Origin: Demequina sp. NBRC 110054 | GTDB lineage: Bacteria; Actinomycetota; Actinomycetes; Actinomycetales; Demequinaceae | Direction: 5' to 3' | Assembly (NCBI RefSeq): GCF_002090115.1 | Contig: NZ_BBRK01000004.1 | Span: forward strand, 310,001 to 374,000 | DNA length: 64,000 nucleotides | Part shown: positions 28,762-38,500 of the stretch, in pieces | Layout of the letters: every line of letters begins with the position of its first letter | Position numbering within the stretch: the first letter of the stretch is position 1 | Translations under genes and position numbers: made by a program | Notes under the pieces: model-generated | What the model was told of the DNA's origin: nothing | Seen by the model: the letters and a program-made list of their open reading frames with translations, nothing else | Database searches by the model: none

Positions 28762-30072
28762 TCAGCCGAACGCGCGGGAGAAGGCCGCCCCCATGGACGT
28801 GCCGAGGTTGGCCTTGATCTCTTCGGCATCGACGCGCGTGAACTCGCCGTTCAGCATCACGAACTCGCCCGCGACCATCGTGGAGGCGACGTCGTTGCCG
28901 TTCGCGTGGTTGGTGACGAACTCGGTCACCGAGCCCGCATCCGTGCGATCCATCATCGCGAACTTCATCTGGTCGGCGTCGAGCAGGACGAGGTCGGCGA
29001 GCTTGCCGGCCGCAAGCACGCCCGTGTCCTGACCGAGCGCCTTGGAGCCGTTGACGGTCGCCATCGTGAGCGCCTCGAGCGAGCTGCGCGCCGAGATGTC
29101 CGCCGCCTTGGCGCGGTGGAGGTACGTGGACCACCGCATGGCCTCGAACATGTCCTGCATGAACGAGGCGTCCGTGCCCATCCCCACGTTGATGCCCGCG
29201 TCGCGGAAGTCGTTCATGCGGGCGATGCCGTTGCCGAGGAAGGAGTTCGAGGCGGGGTTGTGGGAGATCTGGGTGCCCGTCTCCGCCATCATCTGGATCT
29301 CTCGGTCGTCGAGGTGCACGCAGTGCGCGGCGACGACGTCCGGGCCGAGGAAGCCGAGCTCGTACGCGAGCTCCGTGGGGCGCTTGCCGAACCGCTTGAG
29401 GCTGTCCTCGACCTCATCCATCGCCTCGTTCAGGTGGATGTGGATGCCCGCACCGAGCTCGGTCGCGGCGGCGCGCACCTCGGACAGGATCGAGTCAGAC
29501 GCACAGGGCAGCCACTCGATCCCGAAGGCGACCTTCACGAGGCCGTTCTGGGTGCCGTGCACCGCCTTGAAGGCGGCGATGTTGTCCTCGACCGTGTCGA
29601 TGCCGGTCTCCGGCGTCGCGATCTCGTTGGAGAGCGTCGCGCGGATCCCGACCGCGCCGGCCGCACGGGCGCGCGCCTCGGTCTGGACATACATGTCGTT
29701 GACGGTCGTGTTGCCGAACCGGATGGCCTCGGCATAGCAGGCCATCGAGGCCCAGTACACCTCGTCAGGGGTGAGCTGGCCGATGAAGGGGTACCAGTCG
29801 TCGAAGAGCAGCTCCCACATCGGACGTGAGTCCTCCGAGAACTCGCCCGTAGACCGCCCCATGTCGACGTGATAGTGCAGGTTCACAAGGCCGGGCATCA
29901 CGATCTTCCGCGAGGCGTCGACGACGCGGTCGCCCGGCTCGCTCACCAGCTCGGAGGCCGGGCCCACCCACGTGATCGCGTCGCCGTCGACGATCACGGC
30001 GCCGTCGGCGTGGAAGGGGGCGGACTCGTCGAGGGTGAGCACGGCGCCACCCTTGATCACTGTTCTTGCCAT
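28762..30072 (-). CDS. ATZ/TRZ-type amidohydrolase, probable heterocycle deaminase (copy 2)
   Basis: The 436-residue paralogue of the enzyme at 13740-15059 has metal and catalytic residues HYH (66, 68), HIHLNEA (His213, Glu216), HCVHL (His250) and Asp301 in GMGTDASFMQD. Around the last ligand copy 1 reads GHDAVECNN, so the two pockets differ and the enzymes probably deaminate or dehalogenate different intermediates. It is transcribed alone, with its own promoter and a half-conserved GntR operator. The ATG follows GGAG by about 8 bases. Confidence 0.9.
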   Translation of the reverse strand: MARTVIKGGAVLTLDESAPFHADGAVIVDGDAITWVGPASELVSEPGDRVVDASRKIVMPGLVNLHYHVDMGRSTGEFSEDSRPMWELLFDDWYPFIGQLTPDEVYWASMACYAEAIRFGNTTVNDMYVQTEARARAAGAVGIRATLSNEIATPETGIDTVEDNIAAFKAVHGTQNGLVKVAFGIEWLPCASDSILSEVRAAATELGAGIHIHLNEAMDEVEDSLKRFGKRPTELAYELGFLGPDVVAAHCVHLDDREIQMMAETGTQISHNPASNSFLGNGIARMNDFRDAGINVGMGTDASFMQDMFEAMRWSTYLHRAKAADISARSSLEALTMATVNGSKALGQDTGVLAAGKLADLVLLDADQMKFAMMDRTDAGSVTEFVTNHANGNDVASTMVAGEFVMLNGEFTRVDAEEIKANLGTSMGAAFSRAFG

Positions 30073-30108
30073 CGGAGGGACTCCTCTAGGTGGGGATGGG
30101 ATCCCTCA

Positions 30109-30120
30109 ATAAGATATGAG
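30109..30120 (-). promoter_or_regulatory. promoter with degenerate GntR operator D
   Basis: On the minus strand TTGCCA and TATCTT are 17 bases apart, a good promoter for the amidohydrolase. The -10 overlaps ATAAGATATGAG, where one arm (ATAAGA) is exact and the other is poorly preserved. The rest of 30073-30214 shows no further feature. Confidence 0.5.
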
Positions 30121-30214
30121 ACACCAAACTCGGTGGCAAGGGTCTGACGCACATTTGTCGAGCAGACGGCGCCGCGCGATCCACCGAATCGGACTGGACC
30201 CGCTCTCGCCGCAC

Positions 30215-31177
30215 CTACCGCGCAGAGTCCGCGAGCGCGAGCGCGTCCCTCGCGAGCGTGCGCGCCGCGTCGGGCTCCGTCATCCACAGCGGCACCGCTC
30301 TCGCGGCGATCCCCGCCGCCTCGAGCGGACCGACCGCCTCGGCATCGACCGTGTCGACGAGCCAGCCGTCGAGCACGCCACCGTCGGCCCGCGCCCCGTA
30401 GCGCAGACCCACCGCCGCCGCGTCCGTCGCAGTGCCGACCGCGGTGAGGCACGCGTCCGCCATCCCGCGCACGACCGAGCCGCCGATGATGGGCGAGACG
30501 CCGACGACAGGCGCCGCCGTGGCCGCGAGCGCCTCGCGGATCCCCTCGACGGCAAGGATCGGCCCGATCGACACGATCGGGTTCGACGGCGCCACGAGCA
30601 CAGCGTCCGCTCCCGCGATCGCCTCGACCACGCCCGCGGCGGGCGTCGCTGCCTCCGCACCCCTCATCTGGAATCCCCGAGCCGGCACCGACGCCCGATG
30701 GCGGGTCCACCACTCCTGGAAGTGCATCGTCCCGTCGTCCGTCACGACGTGGGTCTCGACCTCGTCGTCCGTCATCGGGAGCAGCTCGGCCCCCAGCTCC
30801 CACCGCGCGGCGAGCTGTGCGACCGCCGCGGACAGCGGCGCCCCGTCCCGCAGCAGCGACGTCCTGGCGATGTGCATCCCGAGGTCAAGGTCGCCGAGCG
30901 TGAACCAGGGCCAGCCGATCCCCCACTCGTGGAGCTCGGCCGAGACGCGCTCGGTCTCGCCGACGCGTCCCCAGCCGCGCTGCTCGTCGTTCACTCCCGC
31001 GAGCGTGTATGTCACCGAGTCGAGGTCGGGGCAGATCCGCAGCCCCGCCATCCACATGTCGTCGGCCGTGTTGACGATCACACGGATGCGCGCGCCCGTC
31101 CCCTCGACGGCGTCCCGCAGCGCGCGCGTGAACCGCGCACCACCGACCCCTCCCGACAGCACGACGATGTCCCTCAC
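30215..31177 (-). CDS. cofD: 2-phospho-L-lactate transferase (F420 biosynthesis)
   Basis: CofD/FbiA joins the phospho-lactyl-type side chain to the deazaflavin Fo, giving (dehydro-)F420-0. The 320-residue protein has the N-terminal nucleotide motif VVLSGGVGGARFTRAL, the family blocks NTADDMWMAGLRICPDLDSVTY and LGDLDLGMHIAR, and VAPSNPIVSIGPIL. The GTG at 31175-31177 is chosen because GAGGAGG lies five bases upstream; an ATG 18 bases earlier would overlap that site. It is divergent from cofC, with only 56 bases between the starts. Confidence 0.95.
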   Translation of the reverse strand: MRDIVVLSGGVGGARFTRALRDAVEGTGARIRVIVNTADDMWMAGLRICPDLDSVTYTLAGVNDEQRGWGRVGETERVSAELHEWGIGWPWFTLGDLDLGMHIARTSLLRDGAPLSAAVAQLAARWELGAELLPMTDDEVETHVVTDDGTMHFQEWWTRHRASVPARGFQMRGAEAATPAAGVVEAIAGADAVLVAPSNPIVSIGPILAVEGIREALAATAAPVVGVSPIIGGSVVRGMADACLTAVGTATDAAAVGLRYGARADGGVLDGWLVDTVDAEAVGPLEAAGIAARAVPLWMTEPDAARTLARDALALADSAR

Positions 31178-31220
31178 TCGGGCCTCCTCACACATGGATC
31201 GGCACCGGTGGCCGCGTCCC

Positions 31221-31226
31221 TAGACT
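31221..31226 (+). promoter_or_regulatory. -10 box of a probable leaderless cofC promoter
   Basis: TAGACT ends seven bases before the cofC ATG and no ribosome-binding site is present. This is the usual spacing when transcription starts at the A of the start codon. No convincing -35 was seen. Confidence 0.5.
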
Positions 31227-31233
31227 GACGAGT

Positions 31234-31917
31234 ATGCCCGCCGTCCCCACGCCCGCATGGCAGGTCGTCGTGCCGGTCCGCGGCACCGCGCCCTCCAAGA
31301 GCCGCCTCGACTTGCCCGACACGGCCCGCGAGCGCCTGGCCCGTGCCTTCGCGCGGGACACGGTGCGCGCGGTGCTCGACGCGACGGCGGTCGCCGAGGT
31401 CGTCGTCGTCACCGCAGAGGCCGCGCGACACGTCTTCGAGGGCATGGGCGCGCGCGTGGTCGCCGATCCCCAGCCGCCGTCGCTCAGCGCGGCGATCGCG
31501 ACGGGCCTCGCCGCATGCGACCCGCAGGCGCCCCGCGCCGTGCTGCTCGGCGACCTTCCCGCCCTGACCGGAGCGGCGCTCGACGAGGCGCTGTCCGCGG
31601 CGGCCGCCCACGGCAGAGCCGTCGTCCCCGACGCCGACGGGACCGGGACGACGCTGCTCACCGCCGCTTCCGGGCTCGCGCACTCCCCAGCCTTCGGCTC
31701 CGGCTCGTACGCACGGCATCTGGCCGCGGGATATGCCTCGCTGGCAGACGCGGCCGGCCCTCGGATGCGGTCGGATGTCGACACGGTCGCCGACCTCGCA
31801 CGGGCGGCCGAGCTCGGTCTCGGTCCGGCGAGCCGCCGCGCGCTCGCGCGGATCGATGACCCCGTGAGCGCCGCAACATTGCCGTCACGTGGTGCCCGTA
31901 CTGTGAGCGGATCATGA
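31234..31917 (+). CDS. cofC: 2-phospholactate / phosphoenolpyruvate guanylyltransferase (F420 biosynthesis)
   Basis: CofC/FbiD activates the three-carbon phospho acid with GTP for CofD. The 227-residue protein has the nucleotidyltransferase N-terminus [18 protein letters not shown], the [17 protein letters not shown] metal-binding segment, and [12 protein letters not shown] followed by [13 protein letters not shown]. All are characteristic of CofC. It overlaps cofE by four bases (ATGA). It is the first gene of the cofC-cofE-fgd operon. Confidence 0.93.
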   Translation: MPAVPTPAWQVVVPVRGTAPSKSRLDLPDTARERLARAFARDTVRAVLDATAVAEVVVVTAEAARHVFEGMGARVVADPQPPSLSAAIATGLAACDPQAPRAVLLGDLPALTGAALDEALSAAAAHGRAVVPDADGTGTTLLTAASGLAHSPAFGSGSYARHLAAGYASLADAAGPRMRSDVDTVADLARAAELGLGPASRRALARIDDPVSAATLPSRGARTVSGS

Positions 31918-32795
31918 CTCCCCTCCACCTGGGCAAGGCACAGCCCGTGCCCGAGCGCCCCACGCCCGCGGACGAGGCGACGCTCGCCGTCTGGGCCCCG
32001 GGCCCGGTCCCCGAGGTGCGTCCGGGCGACGACCTCGCGGCGCTGCTGCTCGAGACGCTCGGGAGCCATCGGACGCTGCGCGACGGCGACATCGTCGTCG
32101 TCACCTCCAAGGTCGTCTCCAAGGCCGAGGGGCGCATCGTCTCCGCGGACACCCGGGAGGCCGCGATCGACGGCGAGACCGTGAGGCTCGTCGCCTCGAT
32201 CCCCCATGCGAATGACGACGGCGCGACCCGCATCGTCGAGAACCGGCTCGGAATGGTGTGCGCCGCCGCCGGCGTGGACGCCTCCAACACCGACGCCGGG
32301 ACGGTCCTGCTGCTTCCTGAGGACCCCGACGCGTCCGCGCGGGCGATGGCCGCGTCGCTCCGGCAGGCCACGGGAGCCGCGGTCGGAGTGATCGTCACGG
32401 ACACGCTCGGGCGCGCATGGCGGAACGGCCAGACCGACGTCGCGATCGGCGCGGCGGGCGTCACGGTGTTCGACGAGATGGCCGGCTCGACCGACTCGCA
32501 CGGGCGGCCGCTCGTCGCGACCCGGCCATGCCTGGCCGACGAGATCGCCGCCGCGACCGACCTGGTGAAGGGAAAGACCTCGGGTCGACCGTTCGCCGTG
32601 GTCAGGGGCATGGGACGCGCGGTGGGCGCGCTGGACCTCCCCGGCGCCCGCAGCATCGTCCGCTCCCCCGAGAGCGACATGTTCAGGCAGGGCCACCGCG
32701 AGGCCTACGCCGACGGCTACGCGGCCGGGCTCGCCGCCGCCCGCGCCACCACCGAAGACTCCGGCACCCCCGGCACCGACAAGGAGAACTCATGA
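31914..32795 (+). CDS. cofE: coenzyme F420-0:L-glutamate ligase, stand-alone CofE
   Basis: CofE adds glutamates to F420-0. The 293-residue protein shows [47 protein letters not shown], and [25 protein letters not shown], the CofE core. In mycobacteria the FbiB protein carries an additional C-terminal FMN domain of about 200 residues that reduces dehydro-F420-0. It is absent here; the protein ends in a short Ala-rich and acidic tail. A separate reductase must exist elsewhere if the dehydro route is used. It overlaps both neighbours by four bases. Confidence 0.94.
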   Translation: MTPLHLGKAQPVPERPTPADEATLAVWAPGPVPEVRPGDDLAALLLETLGSHRTLRDGDIVVVTSKVVSKAEGRIVSADTREAAIDGETVRLVASIPHANDDGATRIVENRLGMVCAAAGVDASNTDAGTVLLLPEDPDASARAMAASLRQATGAAVGVIVTDTLGRAWRNGQTDVAIGAAGVTVFDEMAGSTDSHGRPLVATRPCLADEIAAATDLVKGKTSGRPFAVVRGMGRAVGALDLPGARSIVRSPESDMFRQGHREAYADGYAAGLAAARATTEDSGTPGTDKENS

Positions 32796-33811
32796 CGTTG
32801 AAGCTCGGCTACAAGGCCTCCGCGGAGCAGTTCGGCCCGCGCGAGCTCGTGGAGCTCGCCGTCGAGGCGGAGCGGCACGGTTTCGAGTCCGCCGCCATCA
32901 GCGACCACTTCCAGCCGTGGCGCCACACCGGCGGCCACGCGCCCTTCTCGCTCGCGTGGCTCGCTGCGGCCGGCGAGCGCACCTCGACCATCACGCTCGG
33001 CACCTCGGTGCTCACCCCGACCTTCCGCTACAACCCCGCGGTCCTCGCGCACGCCTTCGCGACCCTGGGCATGCTGAGCCCCGACCGCATCTGGCTCGGC
33101 GTCGGCTCGGGCGAGGCGCTCAACGAGATCGCGACGGGCTGGGACGGCGCGGGCGAGCAGCGCTGGCCCGAGTTCAAGGAGCGCTTCGCGCGCCTGCGCG
33201 AGTCCGTGCGCCTCATGCGCGCGCTGTGGGCGGGCGAGCGGGTGAGCTTCGAGGGCGACTACTACTCGACCCACGACGCCTCGATCTACGACAAGCCCGA
33301 CGGCGGCATCCCCGTCTACATCGCCGCGGGCGGCCCGGTCGTCGCGAAGTATGCGGGCCGCGCGGGCGACGGCTTCATCTGCACCTCCGGCAAGGGCCGC
33401 GAGCTCTACACCGAGAAGCTGCTGCCGGCGGTCGCCGCGGGCGCCGAGGCGGGCGGCAAGGACCCGGCCTCCGTGGACAGGATGATCGAGATCAAGCTCT
33501 CCTACGAGGAGAGCGAGGAGACCGCCCTTGACAACACCCGCTTCTGGTCGCCCCTGTCGCTGCCCGCCGAGGCCAAGCACGACATCACGGACCCGGTCGA
33601 GATGGAGAGGGCCGCCGATGCCCTCCCGATCGAGACCATCGCGTCGCGGTGGATCGTCGGCACGGACCCGGACGATGTGGCGGCGAGGATCGGCGAGTAC
33701 GTCGAGATGGGCTTCACGCACCTCGTGTTCCACGCGCCGGGTCACGACCAGCGTCGCTTCATGGACCTGTTCGAGCGTGACCTCGCACCGAGGCTGCGCG
33801 CGCTCGGCTGA
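32792..33811 (+). CDS. fgd: F420-dependent glucose-6-phosphate dehydrogenase
   Basis: Fgd reduces F420 with glucose-6-phosphate and is the main source of F420H2 in mycobacteria. The 339-residue protein follows M. tuberculosis Fgd1 closely along its length: [31 protein letters not shown] (active-site His/Trp), [41 protein letters not shown] (phosphate site), [12 protein letters not shown] and [11 protein letters not shown] few extra residues appear near [19 protein letters not shown] lies upstream, and the start overlaps cofE by four bases. The F420H2 it makes could serve the LLM enzyme at 24097-25098. Confidence 0.94.
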   Translation: MTLKLGYKASAEQFGPRELVELAVEAERHGFESAAISDHFQPWRHTGGHAPFSLAWLAAAGERTSTITLGTSVLTPTFRYNPAVLAHAFATLGMLSPDRIWLGVGSGEALNEIATGWDGAGEQRWPEFKERFARLRESVRLMRALWAGERVSFEGDYYSTHDASIYDKPDGGIPVYIAAGGPVVAKYAGRAGDGFICTSGKGRELYTEKLLPAVAAGAEAGGKDPASVDRMIEIKLSYEESEETALDNTRFWSPLSLPAEAKHDITDPVEMERAADALPIETIASRWIVGTDPDDVAARIGEYVEMGFTHLVFHAPGHDQRRFMDLFERDLAPRLRALG

Positions 33812-33822
33812 GCCTCGCGGGG

Positions 33823-34245
33823 TCAGCCCTCGTCGACCGCGAGCGCGAGCAGGCGCTCGCGCTGCTCCGTGGTGAGGCGCGTCGGGCGCCCCGTGGCCGC
33901 CTCGACCATCGCCATCGTCGTGGACGCCTCGACGCACACCTCGCCGTCGACGAGCAGCCGATAGTCGACGACGAAGCTCGCGCCGACGCAGCGCGAGACG
34001 GAGACCTCCGCCTGGATCGGCGCCACCCGGTGGTCGATGATGCGCCTGTAGCGCGTGGTCACGTCCGCGACCAGCACCCACACGTCGGAGCCCGAGCCGA
34101 GCGGCGGCATGATCGGATCGTCGTCGTCCCACAGCGCGCGCACGCGCGCCTCCTCGAGCAGCCCCACGATCGCCACGTTGTTGACGTGGCCGTAGGCGTC
34201 GCAGTCGGACCAGCGCAGCGGGATGGGCACGGTGACGGCAGGCAC
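33823..34245 (-). CDS. hotdog-fold acyl-CoA thioesterase (4HBT type)
   Basis: The 140-residue hotdog protein carries the catalytic motif RWSDCDAYGHVNNVAIVGLLEEAR, with the Asp of the 4-hydroxybenzoyl-CoA thioesterase family. No CoA substrate can be inferred. The GTG at 34245 is preceded seven bases upstream by TACCGT (34252-34257), a -10-like box with no ribosome-binding site, so the message may be leaderless. It is convergent with fgd, 11 bases apart. Confidence 0.88.
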   Translation of the reverse strand: MPAVTVPIPLRWSDCDAYGHVNNVAIVGLLEEARVRALWDDDDPIMPPLGSGSDVWVLVADVTTRYRRIIDHRVAPIQAEVSVSRCVGASFVVDYRLLVDGEVCVEASTTMAMVEAATGRPTRLTTEQRERLLALAVDEG

Positions 34246-34427
34246 CCGGCCACGGTACCGCGCGAAGTGGGCCGTCCCACACCGTGTCGGCTACCGGGAG
34301 CGACGCTGCGGAGATACGCTCGAGGCCTAGGAGGAGCCCCGCGCCGCGCCGCGAGGCGATGCCGCCCGGAGCGGGCAGGGATCGCTCGGGAACGGCCCGG
34401 GCACCATGGAGGTGGAAGGCAGGGCCG

Positions 34428-35543
34428 GTGGCGCGACGTACGACCTCAGCCCCGCCCGTGCTGCCGGGCTACACCTACATCCGCCCGCTCGGCACGGGTG
34501 GCTTCGCCGACGTGTTCCTGTTCGAGCAGGACATGCCGCGTCGCGTGGTCGCGGTCAAGGTGCTCATCGACGACGCGATCAACCCCGCGGTCCTGTCGGC
34601 CTTCACCGCGGAGGCCGACACGCTCGCACGGCTCAGCTCGCATCCGTCGATCGTCACGGTCCATCAGGCCTCGATCTCCGGGGACGGCCGCCCCTACCTC
34701 GTGATGGAGTACTGCCCCGACACGCTCCGCGCGGAGATGAAGCGCGAGCCCCTGTCCGTGAGCAGGACCCTCGACGCCGGCGTGCGGATGGCAGGCGCGC
34801 TCGAGACGGCCCACCGCTCGGGGATCCTCCACCGCGACATCAAGCCCTCGAACCTCCTCGTCACCTCCCTTGGCACGCCCGTCCTCGCGGACTTCGGCAT
34901 CGCCTCGGCGGTCTCGCGCGGCGGCGATGCCGGCGACACCGTCGCGCTGTCGCTCCCCTGGAGCGCCCCCGAGGTGGTGCGAGGCGACACGACCGGGGCC
35001 ATCGCCACCGAGGTGTGGTCGCTCGGGGCGACCCTGTACACGCTCCTCACCGCCCGCGCACCGTTCGAGCCCGCGGGGCAACCGAAGCTCCCGCGCCGCA
35101 AGATGGAGGAGCGCATCCTCAGGGGCCGACCCGAGCCGCTCGAGCGGGACGACCTGGGAGACCGCTTCGCCGAGGTGCTCGGACGCACCCTCACGAAGGA
35201 CCCGGCGGGCCGCCCTTCCTCGATGCTCGAGCTCGGCGAGCAGCTCCGCTGGGCGCAGTACGAGCTCGGCCTGCCGACCACGCCACTCGAGGTCGCCGCT
35301 GCCGAGTGGGCCGCCGCCGCGGCCCCCGTCGCCGACGAGCCGTCGCGCCCGCCCGTCGTGTCGACGGTCAAGCAGGACTCGCGCCGCGCGGCGAGGGCGC
35401 AGCATCTGGCCTCGAGCCAGCGACGCGACGCCGCGTCCGGCCGCGGAACCGCGGAGCGCTCGTCGCGGCGTCCCCTGCTCATCGGCGCCGCCGCCGGAGC
35501 GGCCGCCGTCGCGGCCGTCGCGATCCTCCTGGCGGCGCTGTGA
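34428..35543 (+). CDS. membrane-anchored eukaryotic-type Ser/Thr protein kinase
   Basis: The 371-residue kinase has its domain at about residues 14-280: Gly-loop LGTGGFADVF, Lys44 (VAVKVL), Glu62, HRDIKPSN (Asp137), DFG (Asp155), and SAPE. The usual Asp of the DxWSLG motif is Glu195 (EVWSLG). A basic linker and one C-terminal membrane helix (LIGAAAGAAAVAAVAILLAAL) follow; there are no PASTA repeats. The GTG start has GGAAGG upstream. The stop overlaps the start of the large surface protein (TGATG). It heads a seven-gene operon that also encodes the matching PP2C phosphatase. Confidence 0.93.
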   Translation: MARRTTSAPPVLPGYTYIRPLGTGGFADVFLFEQDMPRRVVAVKVLIDDAINPAVLSAFTAEADTLARLSSHPSIVTVHQASISGDGRPYLVMEYCPDTLRAEMKREPLSVSRTLDAGVRMAGALETAHRSGILHRDIKPSNLLVTSLGTPVLADFGIASAVSRGGDAGDTVALSLPWSAPEVVRGDTTGAIATEVWSLGATLYTLLTARAPFEPAGQPKLPRRKMEERILRGRPEPLERDDLGDRFAEVLGRTLTKDPAGRPSSMLELGEQLRWAQYELGLPTTPLEVAAAEWAAAAAPVADEPSRPPVVSTVKQDSRRAARAQHLASSQRRDAASGRGTAERSSRRPLLIGAAAGAAAVAAVAILLAAL

Positions 35544-38500
35544 TGGCGGAGGCCTCGGCCGCGCCACGACGCAGGAGCCCGCTGCTCCGCACGGCGGGGA
35601 TCGTCGCTTCCGTCGGCGTGATCGCCACGGCCATCATCGTGGCCCCGGGCTACGAGGTTCAGGAGACCCCTTCCGTCGAGACGTCGGTGTGGGTCACGAG
35701 GGATGACGGGCAGTACGCGCAGGTCGACACCGAGCTCGGCGAGTTCGAGGCCGTCCGCACCGTGTCCGATCCGAGCGACGTGGTCCAGGCGGGCACACGG
35801 GGCATCGTCTTCGCACAGGCGTACGGGCAGGCGTGGGCGATCACGGGAGCGGACCCGGCCGACCTCGTCGATGCGGACGCGGAGGACGGCACCGCGGTCG
35901 CGGCCGAGGTGCCCTCGGGCGTGGACACGGTCGCCTCGGCGGGCGACACGCTCGTCTACCTGACCGATGCAGGCGAGGTGCTGCTCGGCTCGCTTCCGGA
36001 TGCGGACGGCGCATCCTCGAGCCCCTACGCGCTCGACCCGTATGCGGCCGTCGCGGCCGAGGACGATGCGGCCTACGTCGCCGATGCGGTCGCGATCGAC
36101 GCCGACGGCACCGTGGTGATGTACTCCGCGGCCGAGAGCGCGGTGCGGACCTATCGTGTCGGCGCGGGATTCGACGACGCCGTCGAGACCGTGCCGTCCG
36201 CCCCCGATGCCGACTCGGGGCTCGCGATGGCCCTCGTCTCCGGTCGCTGGGTGCTCATGTCCGCGGACACGGGCGAGATGTGGATCAGCGGGCTGTCCGC
36301 GCCGATCGCGACCGGCGCGGCCGACGGAGCCGTCCTCCAGGACGGCTCCTCGGACAGGGACGATGCGCTGGTCGCCGACTCGGAGGGCCTCGTGTCCGTC
36401 GCGCTCGCGGACGGCGCGACGACTCGCCTCGCGGAGGCCACGGGCTCCCCCGCGGCCCCGGTCGTCGTGGACGGCGTCGCCTATGCCGCGTGGGTGTCGA
36501 CCACCTCGGGCTCGCTGTGGTCGAGCGACCGCGCCGAGGTCCTCGGCCTCGACGTGCTCACCACGGCCTTCGACGATGCGCGCGCCGTCTCGCCCGCGTT
36601 CCGCAGCAACGGCGATCGCGCGGTGCTGACGGAGACCACGACGGGCATGGTGTGGCTGGTGTCCGACGGCACGCTGCTGCCCGTCGACGAATGGGACCCG
36701 CTCGCGGAGAGCGAGGAGCAGGAGGGCACGGTCGAGGTCGACGACGTGGTCGAGCAGGAGCCCCCCGTCGCCGTGGACGACGTGCTCGGCGTGCGCGCGG
36801 GAGCGGTCGTGTCGCTCCCGCTGCTGCTCAACGACTACGACCCGAACAGCAAGGATGTGCTCACGATCGACCCGGCCTCGCTCACCCCGGTCGACGAGGG
36901 CTTCGGCGAGGTGGGTCTGATCGCCGACGACCAGGCCGCGGTCGTGAGCGTCGCTGACACCTCGGGGACAGCGACGTTCACCTACGCCGTGACCGACGGC
37001 AGCGCGTCCTCCGAACCCGCGACCGTCACGCTCACCGTCGTCGACGACGACACAGAGACCGCGCCCGTGTGGTGCGGTACCGACGGCTGCGTCAAGGAGT
37101 GGCCGACCCCGCAGGTCGCCCCGGGCGGCTACGTCGCGGTCGACGTGCTGTCGGGATGGGTCGATCCCGAGGGCGACCCGGTGGTGCTGCAGGATGCCGT
37201 CGTGGAGGACGCGTCCGCGCCCGTCACGGTGGTCCCGACGGCGGACGGCAGGGGCGTCATCCGGCACCTCGATGAGAACGCGGGCGATGACGACCTGTCG
37301 ATCACCGTCACGGTCGCCGACTCCCTCGGCGCGACCGCGCAGCGCACGCTCGAGGTGCAGGTGACGTCCTCGCCGACGCTCGTCGCGAGCCCGACCGCGA
37401 TCAGCCTCGGCGTCGACGAGACCACGACCGTCGACCTGGCCGACGTGGTCAGCGGAGGCTCGGGCTCGTACCGCCTTGTCAGCGCGGTGGCCTCGACCGG
37501 GCTCGAGGAGCTGCTGTCGGTGCTGCCGAGCGCCGCGGACGGAACGATCGACCTCACCGCGGCCCAGGAGGGCTCCTTCACCGCGACCTACACCGTCGAG
37601 GACACCGCGACCCTCGCCCGCCAGACCGCGGTGATCCGAGTGACGGCGAGCGCCGCGGTGCGCGCCCTCGCCGCGGCTCCCCTGACCGCATTCGTGCGAC
37701 CGGGAGAGGACACGACCGTCGACGTGCTCGGCGCCGTGGCCTCGACCGGCGCTCGCGTGCTGATGGTCCAGGAGGCCTCCACGAGCTCGGCCGCGCTCAG
37801 CGTGAGCGTCGTCGATCAGGCGTACGTGCGCGTCAGCGCGACCACGGCCGCCGAGGACACGGGACTGCTCGGCGTCGCCGACGTCCTGATCGCGGACGGC
37901 ACGGGCGCCGCGGTCCGCACGCAGCTCACGGTGATCCTCCTGCCCGCGACACACGGCGTCGGCGCGATCGCCGCGCCCGACGCCGTGACGGTGCGAGCGG
38001 GGGCCCAGGTCGACATCCCCGTCCTCGACAACGATGTGTCGCCGCGCGGCGAGCGGCTGATCCTCCACCCCGACGTGACTGGCTCGGACGCTCAGGGCGA
38101 GCTCGCTTTCGCCTCGGACGCCGTCGTGCGCTACGTCGCCCCGACGACCCCCGGGGTCTACACGGTCCGCTACTCCGCCTACCTGCAGAGCGACCCGACC
38201 GTGCTCGACACCGGGACGATCACAGTCACCGTCATCGCCGAAGGCGCGAACTCCGCTCCCCAGCCCCGCGACCTCGAGGCCCGCGTCCTGGCCGGGCAGA
38301 GCGTGAGGGTCACGATCGACACCGCGGGGATCGACCCCGACGGCGATGCGGTGACGCTGTCGTCCGTGTCGCAGCCCGAGGCGGGCTCCGGCGTCGTGAC
38401 CATCGGCCCGACCGGACGCTCGATCGTCTACCAGGCCCCCGAGGGCGGCGTCGAGGGCGGCCAGGTGGAGCTCACCTATGCCGTGCGCGATGCTCAAGGC

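Noticed and set aside
34694-38497. Minus-strand open frame of 1267 codons under the surface-protein gene
   Set aside because: Low-complexity antisense translation of the Ig-like repeats; the plus frame has the domain structure and coupled start.
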